Notes: a model not told the origin generated them from the letters alone. 64,000 nt of DNA from Ditylenchus dipsaci (GCA_004194705.1 SADC01000492.1:1-64000); one strand, 5' to 3'. Shown: positions 12,101-21,892, counted from the first letter of the stretch. Translations and numbers: made by a program.

Positions 12101-12382
12101 GTTAATCAATATAGCCAGAAGCTAGGAGTAGTCCCTAATCTAGGCCGCAATGTTCAAATCGAAGACTCCTGGTGGGAAAGGAATGTCTGGAACAATGTGC
12201 CTGAAACTTGGAGCTCTTCCCCTTGGAGATGGTGGATTCTGGTGTTCGTATTGCTAATCCTATTGCTTGTGCTAGTGGGCCTAGTCTACACTGTCTACAG
12301 ACTAATCTCTATGGCTTATGCGAGGGCTAGACACCATCACGATGGATACTCTGTGGGCAGGCAGCACGGGGCCAAACACTGA
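6103..12382 (+). CDS. MOLO-1-like membrane protein, intact copy
   Basis: Resembles the MOLO1 family (modulator of levamisole receptor-1; extracellular TPM-like domain plus one membrane helix), which in C. elegans supports levamisole-sensitive acetylcholine receptors; function here is inferred. Exons: 6103-6298, 9859-10069, 10122-10224, 11925-12000, 12054-12382; 915 bases, 304 aa, all phases consistent. Signal peptide at residues 1-22 (LLVVVGLVSCGFAA), then SLVCDPNQLL, LRTASNCSCG (~77), HGYTLSVAILKKILVDPRS (~117-135), VFANALRNRF, CQDDAWLVFSVDDGA, VWTSTGPNIAEKLTPEF, ending WWERNVW and a membrane helix at ~256-278 with a short His-rich tail. I chose the ATG at 6103 because the signal peptide follows directly. 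The exon 2 acceptor is TTTGAG, a form also used in the glycosyltransferase gene. AATAAA occurs only 6 bases after the stop. Intron 1 (3.6 kb) holds transposons. Confidence 0.86.
6600..8686. mobile_element. TIR element in MOLO-1-like intron 1, copy 1
   Basis: Left end TAGGGTTGGATTCGGTCGG is the inverse of the right end CCGACCGAATCCAACCCTA. Subterminal AAAACCGGTTTT and CCGGTT motifs occur in both arms. About 2.1 kb with no long frame. It contains an R3 repeat (6790-6960) and a TTAA-flanked palindrome (7654-7883), plus a long poly(A) run near 8515-8532. hAT-like by terminal motif; a clean target duplication is not evident. Confidence 0.65.
7654..7883. mobile_element. TTAA-flanked palindromic MITE (R1), copy 1
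   Basis: 230-base near-perfect palindrome, ends AGGGCCTGACCTCTTC and GAAGAGGTCAGGCCCT, TTAA on both sides. Arms include CCGCCAATTCAAAAATTTTC and TCATTGGACTTCTGTACGG. Confidence 0.8.
8796..9047. mobile_element. Mariner-like MITE, copy 1
   Basis: 252 bases with inverted ends CAGGGTGGCGCAAAAAA and TTTTTTGCGCCACCCTG, flanked by TA on both sides, as for Tc1/mariner elements. It lies in MOLO-1-like intron 1. Confidence 0.82.
11274..11439. mobile_element. Pogo/Tigger-like MITE, copy 1
   Basis: TA-flanked, ends CAGCCGAACCTCGATACAA and ...GGTCGAGGTTTGACTG, the CAGT(C/T)GAACCTCG signature of pogo-like elements. In copy 2 the same MITE is split by the insertion at 54896. Confidence 0.75.
11595..11844. 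mobile_element. TA-flanked MITE with CCGTATTTCCTCTAAT ends, copy 1
   Basis: 250 bases, ends CCGTATTTCCTCTAATTGCC and GGCAATTAGAGGAAATACGG, flanked by TA. C-rich subterminal blocks and inverted AAAGTGCCTG units inside. The same ends occur at 34210-34688 and, as a half copy, at 40389. Confidence 0.8.
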
Positions 12383-12387
12383 ACAAA

Positions 12388-12393
12388 AATAAA
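12388..12393 (+). promoter_or_regulatory. Poly(A) signal AATAAA, MOLO-1-like gene
   Basis: AATAAA begins 6 bases after the TGA at 12380-12382, implying a very short 3' UTR. It is conserved in copy 2 just after 57372. Confidence 0.55.
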
Positions 12394-12399
12394 AACTAC

Positions 12400-13500
12400 T
12401 AAATAATCTCTTATTGACTTGCTGTTATATTGATTTAATGCAAAAATATAGTTATCTAGAGTGTAAAGACAGAACCAGATTAAGAACAACCCTTTGGCTA
12501 CAAAACTTCACAGGCTAGAAGATTCGATAAATCAAGATTTGACAAACCGATATTTAGCTAATCAAAATTTATGGCTAAACAAAGTAGCTGAAAAGATGCT
12601 AAGCAATATTTGGCTTCAAGGGTTGAAAAAATGGGTGGTACTTAGAGATGTGCATTTGCCTTTACCCAATGGGTAGTATTTAATTTTGTCCCCTAATTAC
12701 TGAAAAATGCCCCTTAATCAGAAATTGAAAGTTTTTTCTTAATTTTTAACTTTATTTTCAAAATTTGTTTGCTCATCGTGCAGCCCAGGATTTCAGCTTT
12801 TTAACGAGCTACCAAACTGTATTGAATAATCTCGGAAATGTACAAATTTGAAGGTTAGATTAGGGCTTCGAATAAAAATTTCGAAAAAGGACATTTTGAC
12901 TGTTTTTGGAGTAAAAGGGACATTTTATCCAGTGCTTGTTGCCATTTTGAAGCCTAAAAAAGATTTTGACTAAATTTTCAAAAATAAAAAAAGATTTGGG
13001 GTGCTGAAAAAGGACAAATCTTTTTAAAAAGGACGATTCGAAGCCCTGGGTTAGAATGAAGTAACTTTTGTTGAAACCCCTAAATTTCTACATTCTTAAC
13101 ACCAATACACCCCCCCCCCCCAAAAGCTACTCCGTTTAATCCCCCGCCCCAATAACTTTCCAGGTACCTCAGAAACCATGCTTTTTTTGAAAGATGCTGA
13201 AATTAGTACGGGTTGTCCCTCAGCCTAATGCAAAAAGCCGAAGCCTAAGCCTTAGGGCTAAGCCTAATTCCTAAGCCTAAAAAATATTGGGGGAGGGTGC
13301 TCGGTAAAACCGAGGAGGTGTTTGGGGGGGGGAGGTGGTCAAAACCAAGTAGCGCATAAAATCCTTATCGCCAAAACAGTTAAATCTTAAATTTTTCTGT
13401 GGTAGCTACATATTCACTTTCTCTGAAAAAATTGTTCTGGCTTTTACCGCTACCTAAATAGTCAGTTGAATCTATAGATTTCTTTCGTTACTAGCTCAAA
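12400..13500. other. Intergenic stretch after the MOLO-1-like gene
   Basis: No gene recognised. It contains an R3 repeat (12880-13060), a C run (~13110), and degenerate TTAGGC/GCCTAA units (13235-13285). The same content occurs at 57400-58500 in copy 2. Confidence 0.5.
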
Positions 13501-13515
13501 AATGAAAGATGTAAC

Positions 13516-14646
13516 TAGAGACGGAAACGGGACGGGGCCCCGACGGGATCCCGTTTCGTTGGACCAAAATTTGACCTAAAACCCCGTCCAGAATCCCGCC
13601 GGGTCCATTTCGAAGATCCCGGTCCCGGTTTTGATTTTTTCTTAATCATAAACCGGGATTCACAGTTAACCAGAAAAGTAACGATTACACATCTATTATA
13701 TTCACATTATCTCCTATTAAGCTCGAGTACCTCCAGCTCAGATACTTTTTTGGCCGCTTCAGGGATTCTTTGGCGAACCTAACTTGTCTATCCATTCTAC
13801 AAAATTACGAGGATTTTGATTTTTTGCAAAAGTTAAAACTTAACATTCTACAAAATTACGAGGATTTTGATTTTTTGCAAAAGTTAAAGCCTAATCGTCA
13901 AGTTTAACCGTTTCAAAAAACCGTGATACCCTCCCTATGGTTTGAAAATGTTTTATCTCAAAATTTAAAAAGAAAAACACGCGGCTTTCTCATAAAATCG
14001 GGGTTGAGAAACACGAATATGAGGTTATCTCATCCATCCGAGCCTCCGCGTGGGGGATTCTATAATAAAGCCCCGTGATGCTTTTTAGAGATATTTATTC
14101 GTGGCACTTGATGTTCGGCAGCGGTTACTGATAAATACTAGCATTTCTGTATTCATATACTAAGTTGGCAATAGAAAAGACTTGAGAATTAAAATAGTTC
14201 GTTTTTTGCTGAAAATAAGTGAAGAAAATATCAGAAATGTGGAACTTTGTAGCTTAAATTAAGCTGACTTAAATCCCGGTCATTTTACCGGGGATCCCGT
14301 ATGGGATCCCGTTGGTTGGGTCCACAAAATCCCGGTCCCGGTCTCAATCTAGGTAGAAAAGCCCGTCCCGGAATCCCGTTGGGTGGCAGGGTTGTTAACC
14401 CTTCAATGAAGATCTTCATTGAGGATGAAGATCTTCATTATTTTTCGATTTTATTGAAGATTGAGGATGAAGGAGCAAAAAATCTTGTATTGAGGATTGA
14501 GGATGAGGATGAAGGAGCAAGAATCTTGTATTGAGGATTGAAGATTGAGGATGAAGGAGAAATTTTATTTATTGAGGATTGAAGATGAAGGCTTCAAAAA
14601 TTTTTTGGCTTTAACAACCCTGTTGGGTGGCGTCTTTCCGTCTCTA
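13516..14646. mobile_element. hAT-type TIR element, copy 1
   Basis: The left end TAGAGACGGAAACGGGACGG matches inverted ...CTTTCCGTCTCTA. An exact 8-base duplication GATGTAAC flanks it (13508-13515, 14647-14654). The interior has further inverted CCCGTCCCGG/GGGATCCCG units, a 52-base direct repeat (~13795-13900), an R4-family segment, and a nested element at 14387-14622. No coding frame. Confidence 0.82.
14387..14622. mobile_element. hAT-type MITE with internal minisatellite, copy 1
   Basis: Ends CAGGGTTGTTAA and TTTAACAACCCTG, flanked by an exact 8-base duplication TTGGGTGG (14379-14386, 14623-14630). The interior is a degenerate tandem array of GAGGATGAAGAT-like units rather than unique sequence. 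Nested in the element at 13516-14646. Confidence 0.82.
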
Positions 14647-15247
14647 GATGTAACCGTTTTGGCTATAAGGATTTTGGGCGTAATTCTTTCCCGTGTTTGG
14701 GTTTTCCCGAGAAACTACCAACCCTAGTTTAATGTCATCCATTAAGCAAAAGAGGAGGAAATATTCGTAAAAATTTGAAGTTTCCATTGGAAAAAATTCA
14801 CCATTTAGAGCCCAATATCCTGTCTAAACCCAATATAAATTTTTTCGAAGCACACCAACCAATATCAAAATACTAGTATCAACGCCTTATTTGACCCATA
14901 ACCCAATACCAATATAATGTTTGTTTCCATCTCTAGTGTTTTTTTTGCGAAAAATTTGAATTCTGCTGCTAAAGTTTTTAATTAGGCTGCTAAATCAAAT
15001 CTTCTGCCAGAAATTTTGATTTTTATGCAAAAAATTGAAGTCTGCTGCCAAGTGAAATTCTCTACCAAAATTTATTTTCTTGAGTTATCACTTCGTGCGT
15101 ATGACTTACTTTTTTGCATAGTTTTAGCCATAGTTGCACGGGCGCCGGCTCTGTGCCGCACAAATTTGCGCCCCAAAAGAACACCGGCGCCCAAACGTTC
15201 TTGATGTCGGCGCCCATTCAATGGAAATTTATTTATTTTTACTTTAA

Positions 15248-15462
15248 AGGGGCATGCTCGCTTAAGGCAAAATTTGTCCCGCCAATTCAAAAATTTCCGG
15301 AATCATTGACACAACTTCAACTTAATGTCTAACAAAACTATACCTAAAATAAAATTTTAGGCCTTGTTTTAATAGAAAATGAAAAATCTGCATAGAAGTT
15401 CAATGGTTCGGAAAACTTTTTGAACTGGCGGGACAAATTGTGAAACAGGTGAGCATAACCCT
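15248..15462. mobile_element. TTAA-flanked palindromic MITE (R1)
   Basis: Ends AGGGGCATGCTCGC and GGTGAGCATAACCCT, flanked by TTAA. The arms are more diverged than at 7654. Confidence 0.75.
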
Positions 15463-16289
15463 TTAAGTTTACATTCTGTAAAATTGAATACGTTTTTACG
15501 TGGCTAAGCACTGAGGTTGTAGAATTTAGTGTAAAGAGTGTTCAAGTAATTTTTAGGTTTATAAATGGTCATAACTTTTTCGGTACTATTCCATTATAGC
15601 CTCCCCAAGAAAGCTGTTACAGTGTGCCCTCCCCGAAAAATCGGACCTGTTCCATTTCACCCTCCCAAAAACCAACTTTTTTAGGACTGTTCGAAAACTA
15701 GTTTAACACGAGAATGCCCGATCGTAACTTCTGCCTTTTCTAGGAGAACTTTTCATGCTGATTCTCGTGGTGCAGTCATTCTTCGATAACAGGCCGAAAA
15801 AGTCTAGAAAAAAGCAGTTCGAAAATCTTCTAAATGACGTAATCCTATTATATGTTGTTCGAAAGCAAAAAAATTTTTTTGTGAAACATAGCTATGACTG
15901 TGATATACCAAAATGACCGCTGGAATCTGCTATTTCATATGAGTGTATTGAGCAGCAACCTGTTTGCAAAAAGCTTTACAAACAGCGCTCAACACAAAAA
16001 ACCACCATTTTCTTACCTGTAAAATTTTCACTTAAAAGCCGCTCAAGAGCATGTCGCAGCTGTGTATAACTTCTCAATGCCTGGTCAATTCCAGAGCTAC
16101 AAGATGAGCGGAAAATCAGCACAAAAATTCAACAAAAGTCACTCAGAAATTGCAGAAGAAGAGGTGAGACCAGCTGTTTTCCTGGTATCGGAATTTGAAG
16201 GATACGAGTTTGGCATTTTCCTGGCCCACGTTCTGAAGGAAATTGAGAGTGCAATATAGAAAAATGATTTGCGTGAAAAATGAAGTTGC

Positions 16290-16430
16290 AGTGACGAACC
16301 CCCCCCCCCCCACGCAGAGTGATCGGATGGAGGAGATAACCTCATATTCGTGTTTCTCGACCCCGATTTCATAAAAAAGCCGCGCGTTTTTCAGATTCTG
16401 AGAAAAAAAATTCGAACCACAGGGGGAAGG
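16290..16430. repeat. R4 repeat segment
   Basis: C-run, CACGCAGAGTGATCGGATGG, GGAGATAACCTCATATTCG, TTTCTCGACCCCGATTT. Same family as 13920-14070 (opposite orientation), parts of 2830-2930, and both arms of 33050-33895. Duplicated near 61290-61430. Confidence 0.6.
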
Positions 16431-16569
16431 GGTATGATGGGTTTTAAGTAGAGCTGTGATAAACACCGGTGATAATCTTTCCGGTAATATTCCCGGGAAT
16501 ATTACCGGTGATAATCTTTTTTTTCGGTGATATTCGGTAATAATCTTTATTTACACAACTCAGCCCAAC

Positions 16570-17664
16570 TCAATCAAAATCGCACACAAACACAACACAT
16601 TCTTCATCAAAAATGCTTTCTTCAAATTCTGATTCGGTCAAAGAATCCACTGGCTTCAACTGCTGCTCGCATCGATGGAATTTAAAAAAAGGCCTTGGAG
16701 TGTGCACCATTACATTGATGATCGAATTACTTCTGACGTCTGTCCACCCATCTGACGATATTTGCGAAGAAATCCGCCTAAAACATGAACATAAAGTTAG
16801 ATAAGCATTAACGAATAGACCTTGTTGCAAGCATTTATCAGACTATTCTGAACTCGGTTGAATTCGGCTGAAATAAGAACCTTCGGATACTTGTATTCTT
16901 GACTGGGCAACTTATACGATGGCTTTAGCTTGTTGAGAAACTGCACAAAGAACGGATTCCTGAGGAAGCGAGAAGGAATATTCTCTGTAGCAAAAGCCTT
17001 AAAGTCTGAGTTAACCACGAAAGCAAAAAGACCCAGGAAAAACCAACCCTAGTCAGTAGAATATCCAGATATTCTTGCTCATCCTTTGAAGTGGTGTCGA
17101 AATAGTGCTTAATCGTTCCTGAACTTTCCTGTGGCGAGACTTCCGCGGCTTCAGATAACATTGGCTTCTTTAGCGATGCACTGCGGCTTCGACGAGCAGC
17201 TGGCCTCTTCAGCAAACGATCGATTTCCTTGCTAGCTTCTACCAGGGTTCGCAATTTCAAGCGTTTTTGAAAATGCTAGCATTACTTACTAGCATTTTTC
17301 AAAGTTTGAAAAATGCTAGTAAGAACCTAGTCAAAATGACAGTGAAATTACTAGCATTTTTCAAAGTTTTAAAAAATGCTAGTAAGTAATGATAGCATTT
17401 TCAAAAACGCTTAAAATTTCGAAACCTTGCTTCTACGCCCACTTTGATACAGATCTGAATCCAACAAGGCTGAAAACAGCCAGAAATAGATAGTAATCAC
17501 CTTCAAGTGTTCTCCATTCTTATTGGGTTCCTAGTATATCGGCCAGGCTTTAAAGCATCACAATTCGGGTTGCAGAACCGGCAGTAGCCTACATAAATGC
17601 TCTTTTCTTCCTTACGAGTGAAATAGCTCGAACACCAAGAAAGCTGTTTTGTTTGTTTTGACAT
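16570..17664 (-). pseudogene. hAT transposase N-terminal remnant with BED zinc finger, copy 1
   Basis: Minus strand. The ATG at 17664 follows TTTTTTCACAG. First exon: MSKQTKQLSWCSSYF, then YCRFCNPNC and RNPIRM, a BED-type zinc finger that binds DNA in hAT transposases. Later segments: EASKEIDRLLKRPAARRSR, then FLRNPFFVQFLNKLKPSYK, then SDGWTDVRSNSIINVMVHTP, the hallmark opening of the hAT/DUF659 catalytic region. The frame runs out at about 16570, near the element end, so the rest of the catalytic core and the C-terminal dimerisation domain are missing. Short introns appear to separate the segments. A MITE at 17243-17429 splits the coding region, and one base is missing near 17515 relative to copy 2. 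Not expected to be active. Confidence 0.72.
17243..17429. mobile_element. hAT-type MITE inside the transposase remnant
   Basis: 187-base palindrome with ends CAGGGTTCGCAATTTC... and ...AAATTTCGAAACCTTG, and internal inverted CTAGCATTTTTCAAA units. Flanked by direct CTTCTAC (17236-17242 and 17430-17436). Duplicate at 62234-62419. Confidence 0.7.
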
Positions 17665-18304
17665 CTGTGAAAAAACCCAAAAAATGAAAGCACATAAAGA
17701 TAGCAAGTCAATACTGCCATTAATCTCTTGTATGATAAATAAAAAGAATGAAAAATAAATGCAGGGACAACAATTTTTGGTAAATTAGAAAGGCATTTCA
17801 TTAGCAAAAGATTATCACCATTTTTGTTCTCTCGGTGATATTCCAGGTGAAAATAAGTACTCTTAAAAAATAAGTACTCTTAGGGTATTTTTGTGAAGAC
17901 ATGCTATTTAATGCAATGCTGATTGCTCTTTGTTGCTAAAAATGAAGTTTTGACATAAAATTATAAAAATCAATAAGGTTTTTTCAAAAAACGGATTTGT
18001 AGCACCCACTTTTCGAAGAATATTTTCAGGCCCATGGATTGTTACCAAACCATCTAGAGGGTACAGTAACTACGAAAATGTACCCAAGCCATCTGAATAT
18101 TATCAAAACTACATGGGTAGTATATTGCGCCACAAACAATTGAATGTCCCGAAATTGAAAAATGCGAAAAATGAAAATTTTGATTTTCGAATTTAGCCTT
18201 GTCCCCCCTTTTGTTTTAGATTTCGGATATTTCAACATGGCAAAATTTGAAAATCAAAATTTTCATTTTTCGCATTTTTTGAAAAAACTAAAAAGACTAT
18301 AAAA

Positions 18305-18628
18305 TGGAGTTGGAGTAATGGGTGTTCATGATGCAAAATACTCCAACTCCAATCTGTTCACGAAGTCGGAGTATCTCTGATTGGTGGGCGCGTTTTTCGC
18401 CAAAACCTTTTATTTGTCAAGCTTTTTGATTATTCAGACTCATAGTTGCAAGGCTCATAGCTCACAGAGGGGCGAAATGTACCGATTTCCGGCATAAAAG
18501 GTCTTTACTAATCAGAGATACTCCAACTCCGACTTCGTGAACACGTTAGAGTTGGAGCCGGAGTTGGAGTAAAGTGTGTTCACGATGCCAAATACTTCAA
18601 ATACAACTCCGACTTCCTGAACGAGCCA
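18305..18628. repeat. Inverted repeat with GGAGTTGGAGT units, copy 1
   Basis: Units GGAGTTGGAGTAATGGGTGT, GAAGTCGGAGTATCTCTGAT on the left and inverse AGATACTCCAACTCCGACTT on the right around an unrelated centre. Duplicated at ~63295-63622. Confidence 0.6.
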
Positions 18629-18923
18629 TAATGGTTGGTCGCGTATAAACCCATAAATAACCCTTCTTTCGACCTCCTCTCTAACCCTCTAGAGAGGTTA
18701 TTTATGGGGTATTTTTTAGGCTTAGGCTTCGGTAGGCCAGCGCCGATTAGGCCGTACTAAGGGGGTATTTATGACCTTTTTTTAGGGAGGGGGGTTATTT
18801 ATGACTCACGGTCGTTGGTCGCTACACTTGAACTTCAAGGAGGGAGGAAATAAAGATGACGGTCACAACTAAATGTTTTGTTTTTTCAGGTCCATTAACA
18901 TCACTGGCCCAAGATAAAATATA

Positions 18924-19718
18924 CATGGTGAACCAAAAATAAACCCTAAATTTGACGGCGCCGTAAGACCAGTTTCAATTATGATTTTGTTGCCGATGAT
19001 ATGTCATTTTTGTAGCCTTAACAATGCTCTAACGAATGGTATTTATTATGGTATATTAACATTGAGAAACTGAATTTTTTTATTGCTAAATAATCAGAAC
19101 AAAAACCTTAACCTCGATTTCAAATTTTCAGTTTTTGTTGAAGTAACTGGGTACTGGTGGTAACAGGGTGACTTTTAATGTTGAATTTTTTTCTTAATAA
19201 TATTCCAAACACATGGCTACTAGCCCTTTTATTCTTCTTTCGATTGGTGTATAAAATTATGTGGATTCTTTGAAAAAAGTCAGCATTTGGCTCCTAACAT
19301 TCGTGAACGTCATTTTAAAACGTTAAGATAATCTTTTTTATCACTTTACTGATCAAAAGTATGATCAAGTTTTTAGCACTATGAATAAATCTTAACAACA
19401 CGTCGTAGCGCAGCTCAATTTTTTTTGTTTGAACGACCATATTTCAACATTTTCAAATTTTTATCTGTAAAGTGGGTTTTGTAGCTCTTGAGTTGCACTA
19501 CAACGAAGTGTAAAGATATCGTTACAGCACTTGAAACTCAATGAGTGTTTGACCTTATGTTACTTCAACAAAAACTGAAAATTGAAATCGAGGTTAAGGT
19601 TTTTTGTTCTGAATTATTTTATCGATATATTTTTTTTTCAGTTTCTCAATGTTAATATACCATTCGTTAGAGCATTGTTGAGGCTACGAAATTACATATC
19701 ATTGGCAACAAAGTCATA
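18924..19718. mobile_element. Mariner-like inverted-repeat element, right arm cut by the gap
   Basis: Left end CATGGTGAACCAAAAATAAA follows TA. Long arms: the AACCTTAACCTCGATTTCAA region at ~19105 is inverted at ~19575-19605. The right arm runs to ATTGGCAACAAAGTCATA and stops at the N gap about 50 bases before its expected end. The left arm also begins at 63916 in copy 2. Confidence 0.72.
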
Positions 19719-19735
19719 NNNNNNNNNNNNNNNNN
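19719..19735. other. Assembly gap (17 N)
   Basis: Seventeen N bases break the right arm of an inverted-repeat element. The sequence after the gap does not continue that arm, so contigs were joined here. Confidence 1.
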
Positions 19736-19978
19736 AGCCTGACTGTGCAGTGTGTGTGCTGTCCACAGCTCATTCCGACGCATTTATCCATTTCGTCCGT
19801 TTCTAGTTCCATCTTGCATCCTTTTTTTTTCCTTGACGCATGTCCAGTGAGAGATCTTGCCTTTGTCCAAATTGGCAAATAGGTAGAATTCCCCTAGAGC
19901 ATAATTGATACACATTAAACTTGAGCAGAAGAAAAAAAAGATAACCTTCCAATATCGCCATGCGTTTTCCCTCTCACT

Positions 19979-20212
19979 TTAGTCCACTCGATGTCGACCT
20001 CGAGATGATCTGCGGCTCACGCTTTCGTTTTCGACCCGGCTTCTTCGGCGTGCCTTGGTGCACTGGCTCGCACCCGCGGATTCTTGGCTGCTTCGACGAT
20101 TCTTGCTTTGGCTTGAGGGGGATTGGCGATTCTCCTCCACATTTGATCCTTGCTCGCTGGCTTCATCATTGCTTGCCTCATCAGGACTGATATAGGGCTC
20201 GATGATTTTCAT
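19979..20212 (-). CDS. Ser/Arg/Glu-rich ORF, unrecognised
   Basis: A 77-residue minus-strand reading frame with a true ATG and TAA stop, rich in Ser, Glu and Arg ([14 protein letters not shown], then RRSSQES, KARRRSR and VSRRSSRGR). Composition is low-complexity but differs from the surrounding AT-rich noise, so it may be a real exon. GTCTGAG lies just before the ATG and could be a splice or trans-splice acceptor. It sits right after the assembly gap. No function is assigned; it could equally be part of a retroelement, since LTR-like sequence follows at 20.3-20.9 kb. Confidence 0.3.
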   Translation of the reverse strand: MKIIEPYISPDEASNDEASEQGSNVEENRQSPSSQSKNRRSSQESAGASQCTKARRRSRVENESVSRRSSRGRHRVD

Positions 20213-20279
20213 TTCTCAGACTAAAACTAGGAGATTAACTACGATGTCGCATCTTCAGCTCAGATGCGAGCAAACTGCC

Positions 20280-20870
20280 TAAGATGGCATTTTTACTGCA
20301 TTATGGCCCCATGGGACTTCTTGATTTGTTTTGTGCCGAAAATCGGCTTTTTTCCCCGGTTTTCGGCCGTTTTTGGGCATCTTTTGTGTGTCTTTTCTGG
20401 CCGTTTTGCATGCTAATTTTTTTATTTCTTTTAGGTGATCAAGGATCACAAATTTTGCAAGTGTTTTGCAAAGTCTTTCACAGGAAGCAGATTAGCTGCT
20501 TCCCTTCTTTTTTCTTACAATCTCGTCGATCTTGGCCAAGCCAATTGACGCCAGCTCCCCTCTCTTCTCCGCTCTTTTCTTTTTTAAAAAATTACTGTAC
20601 CCCCTCTCTGTCTCTTCTCTTTTACCCTGTCCCCTCCTCCATTTTACTGTAATAGACGGAATCAGCTGAAGCTGGTTGCCTTTATAAACCCCCTTTATCG
20701 CCATTTTTTATGCTTTGTGCTTCTCCTACCAGCCCTCTAATCACCCCCTGCTAACTATTGTCTCAATAATTGCTATTATTCAAATAAAATTATTTAGCTG
20801 AAAAAATAGGTGCCTACTGCACCTTATTGCCCGAATTCTCGTCCTCCTAGGGACATTTGGCGATCCAGCC
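20280..20870 (+). other. Possible LTR-like segment
   Basis: Pyrimidine-rich block with CTTTATAAACCCC (~20680), AATAAAAT (~20781) and then ACATTTGGCGATCCAGCCC (~20848-20866), which resembles a Gypsy-type primer-binding site starting TGGCGA. No partner LTR or gag/pol was seen. Weak. Confidence 0.25.
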
Positions 20871-21892
20871 CTCTAATCCTTGTTCCGACTCCAATTAGTC
20901 GGAACAACGGTTATACTTACACAAAAGGCGCAAGGAATGTGCCGTCAACAGGTATCAAAATAATGAGCAAATCCAATGATTAGCAAACCGAACAATCGCA
21001 AACTTATATTTTGCGAAATATTTTTAAAGTAAATTCAATTTTTTACGGATTCCAATTTTGAACAATTGTATTTTTTCACAATTCAGCCTTTGCGCTATTA
21101 TTTCGCAATTAATTTTTTCGCTGACATGGTAGCGCTGGAAAATCAGTACAGAATTGAAAGATTGGGGAAAAAATTGAATCGGTGGAGGACAGCCGTTGTC
21201 GGAGACGGCAATGGCCCTTTAAGTTTAGATTCTGTATAAGCTACACTCTGCTTAAGCTACACTCTCGATAAGCTACAGCTGGAGTCAGTCCCGAGGGTGT
21301 AGCATATAGAGAAGGTTGACTGTACATGGCTTTAAACGGTTATACAGTCGAAGCTCGATAAACGGGCGGAATTGGGATAAGTCGGCACTGATAAAACTCG
21401 GCAATGACGCAACATTTTGAGTACAAGGTTGTATATGACTGTGCCTGCACAACCGGCGAAAAAAGCGAAAATTCTAAATAAAAAGTCCCGACTTTCGGGA
21501 AATTTTTGGAAGTTTTTGAGAACTTTTGCTTTTTTCGCAAATTATGAGGCACTGTCATATACAACCTTACACTCAAAATGTAGCGCTACTTTCTGGCGTC
21601 ATTTCGAGTATAAACTTTAATATAATCATATTTACTAGAGCACCGATAAAAACGTGATTTCTGAAACAGTTTGAAAACTGCCAGGACCCTCCTCAATTGA
21701 ATTAGGGCAAATTTTTATTTCAACCACTATAATTTCAGTGTTTTGCTGAGGACAGTTTTTTTGCCCTGTGAGTGAGAGTGAGTGAGAATGATATTTGTCC
21801 TCACAGCCTATGAGTGAGAGTGAGAATTTCAAAATTCGTCCTCGCAGCCTCTGAGTGAGATTCTCGCTCAGTTTTGTTTCCCTTCCTCTTAA

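Larger units (their letters stand above)
16449..17850 (-). mobile_element. hAT-like transposon remnant, copy 1
   Basis: The left end starts TAGAGCTGTGATAA, a typical hAT terminal motif, followed by repeated CCGGTGATAATC motifs. The right side has GATTATCACC and CGGTGATATTCC near 17809-17852, but no clear mirror of the outermost TAGAGCTG. It encloses a minus-strand transposase remnant and a nested hAT-type MITE at 17243-17429. Confidence 0.65.
1..19006 (+). repeat. Large direct duplication, copy 1
   Basis: Base 1 aligns with base 43587 and base 19006 with base 64000, same orientation, over the whole length. The offset is 43586 at the left and 44994 at the right. The 1408-base change equals one insertion in copy 2 (1398 bases plus a 10-base target duplication); the small indels roughly cancel. 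Most other differences I saw are one- or two-base length changes, mainly in homopolymers, with occasional substitutions. Neither outer end of the duplication is visible, because copy 1 is already homologous at the first base and copy 2 at the last. Confidence 0.97.
19736..21860. other. Gap-proximal non-duplicated stretch, mostly unassigned
   Basis: Apart from the minus-strand ORF (19979-20212) and LTR-like block (20280-20870), I see: a pogo-like half end near 21345 (CAGTCGAAGCTCGATAAACG), an inverted AAGGTTGTATATGAC repeat (21420-21570), and GTGAGTGAGAGTGA tandem runs (21765-21860). No recognised genes. Confidence 0.5.

Noticed and set aside
16062..16259. 65-codon frame KSAQKFNKSHSEIAEEEVRP as a gene
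   Set aside because: It belongs to a repeat also seen reversed at 22640-22915 without a matching open frame, so it is recorded as a repeat only.
20284..20652. 122-codon plus-strand frame
   Set aside because: Composition follows the pyrimidine-rich DNA (Phe/Leu/Ser/Pro) and it lies in possible LTR sequence. Not treated as a gene.
21765..21860. CRISPR-like short repeats (GTGAGTGAGAGTGA)
   Set aside because: Irregular simple-sequence repeat without spacers, in eukaryotic DNA.
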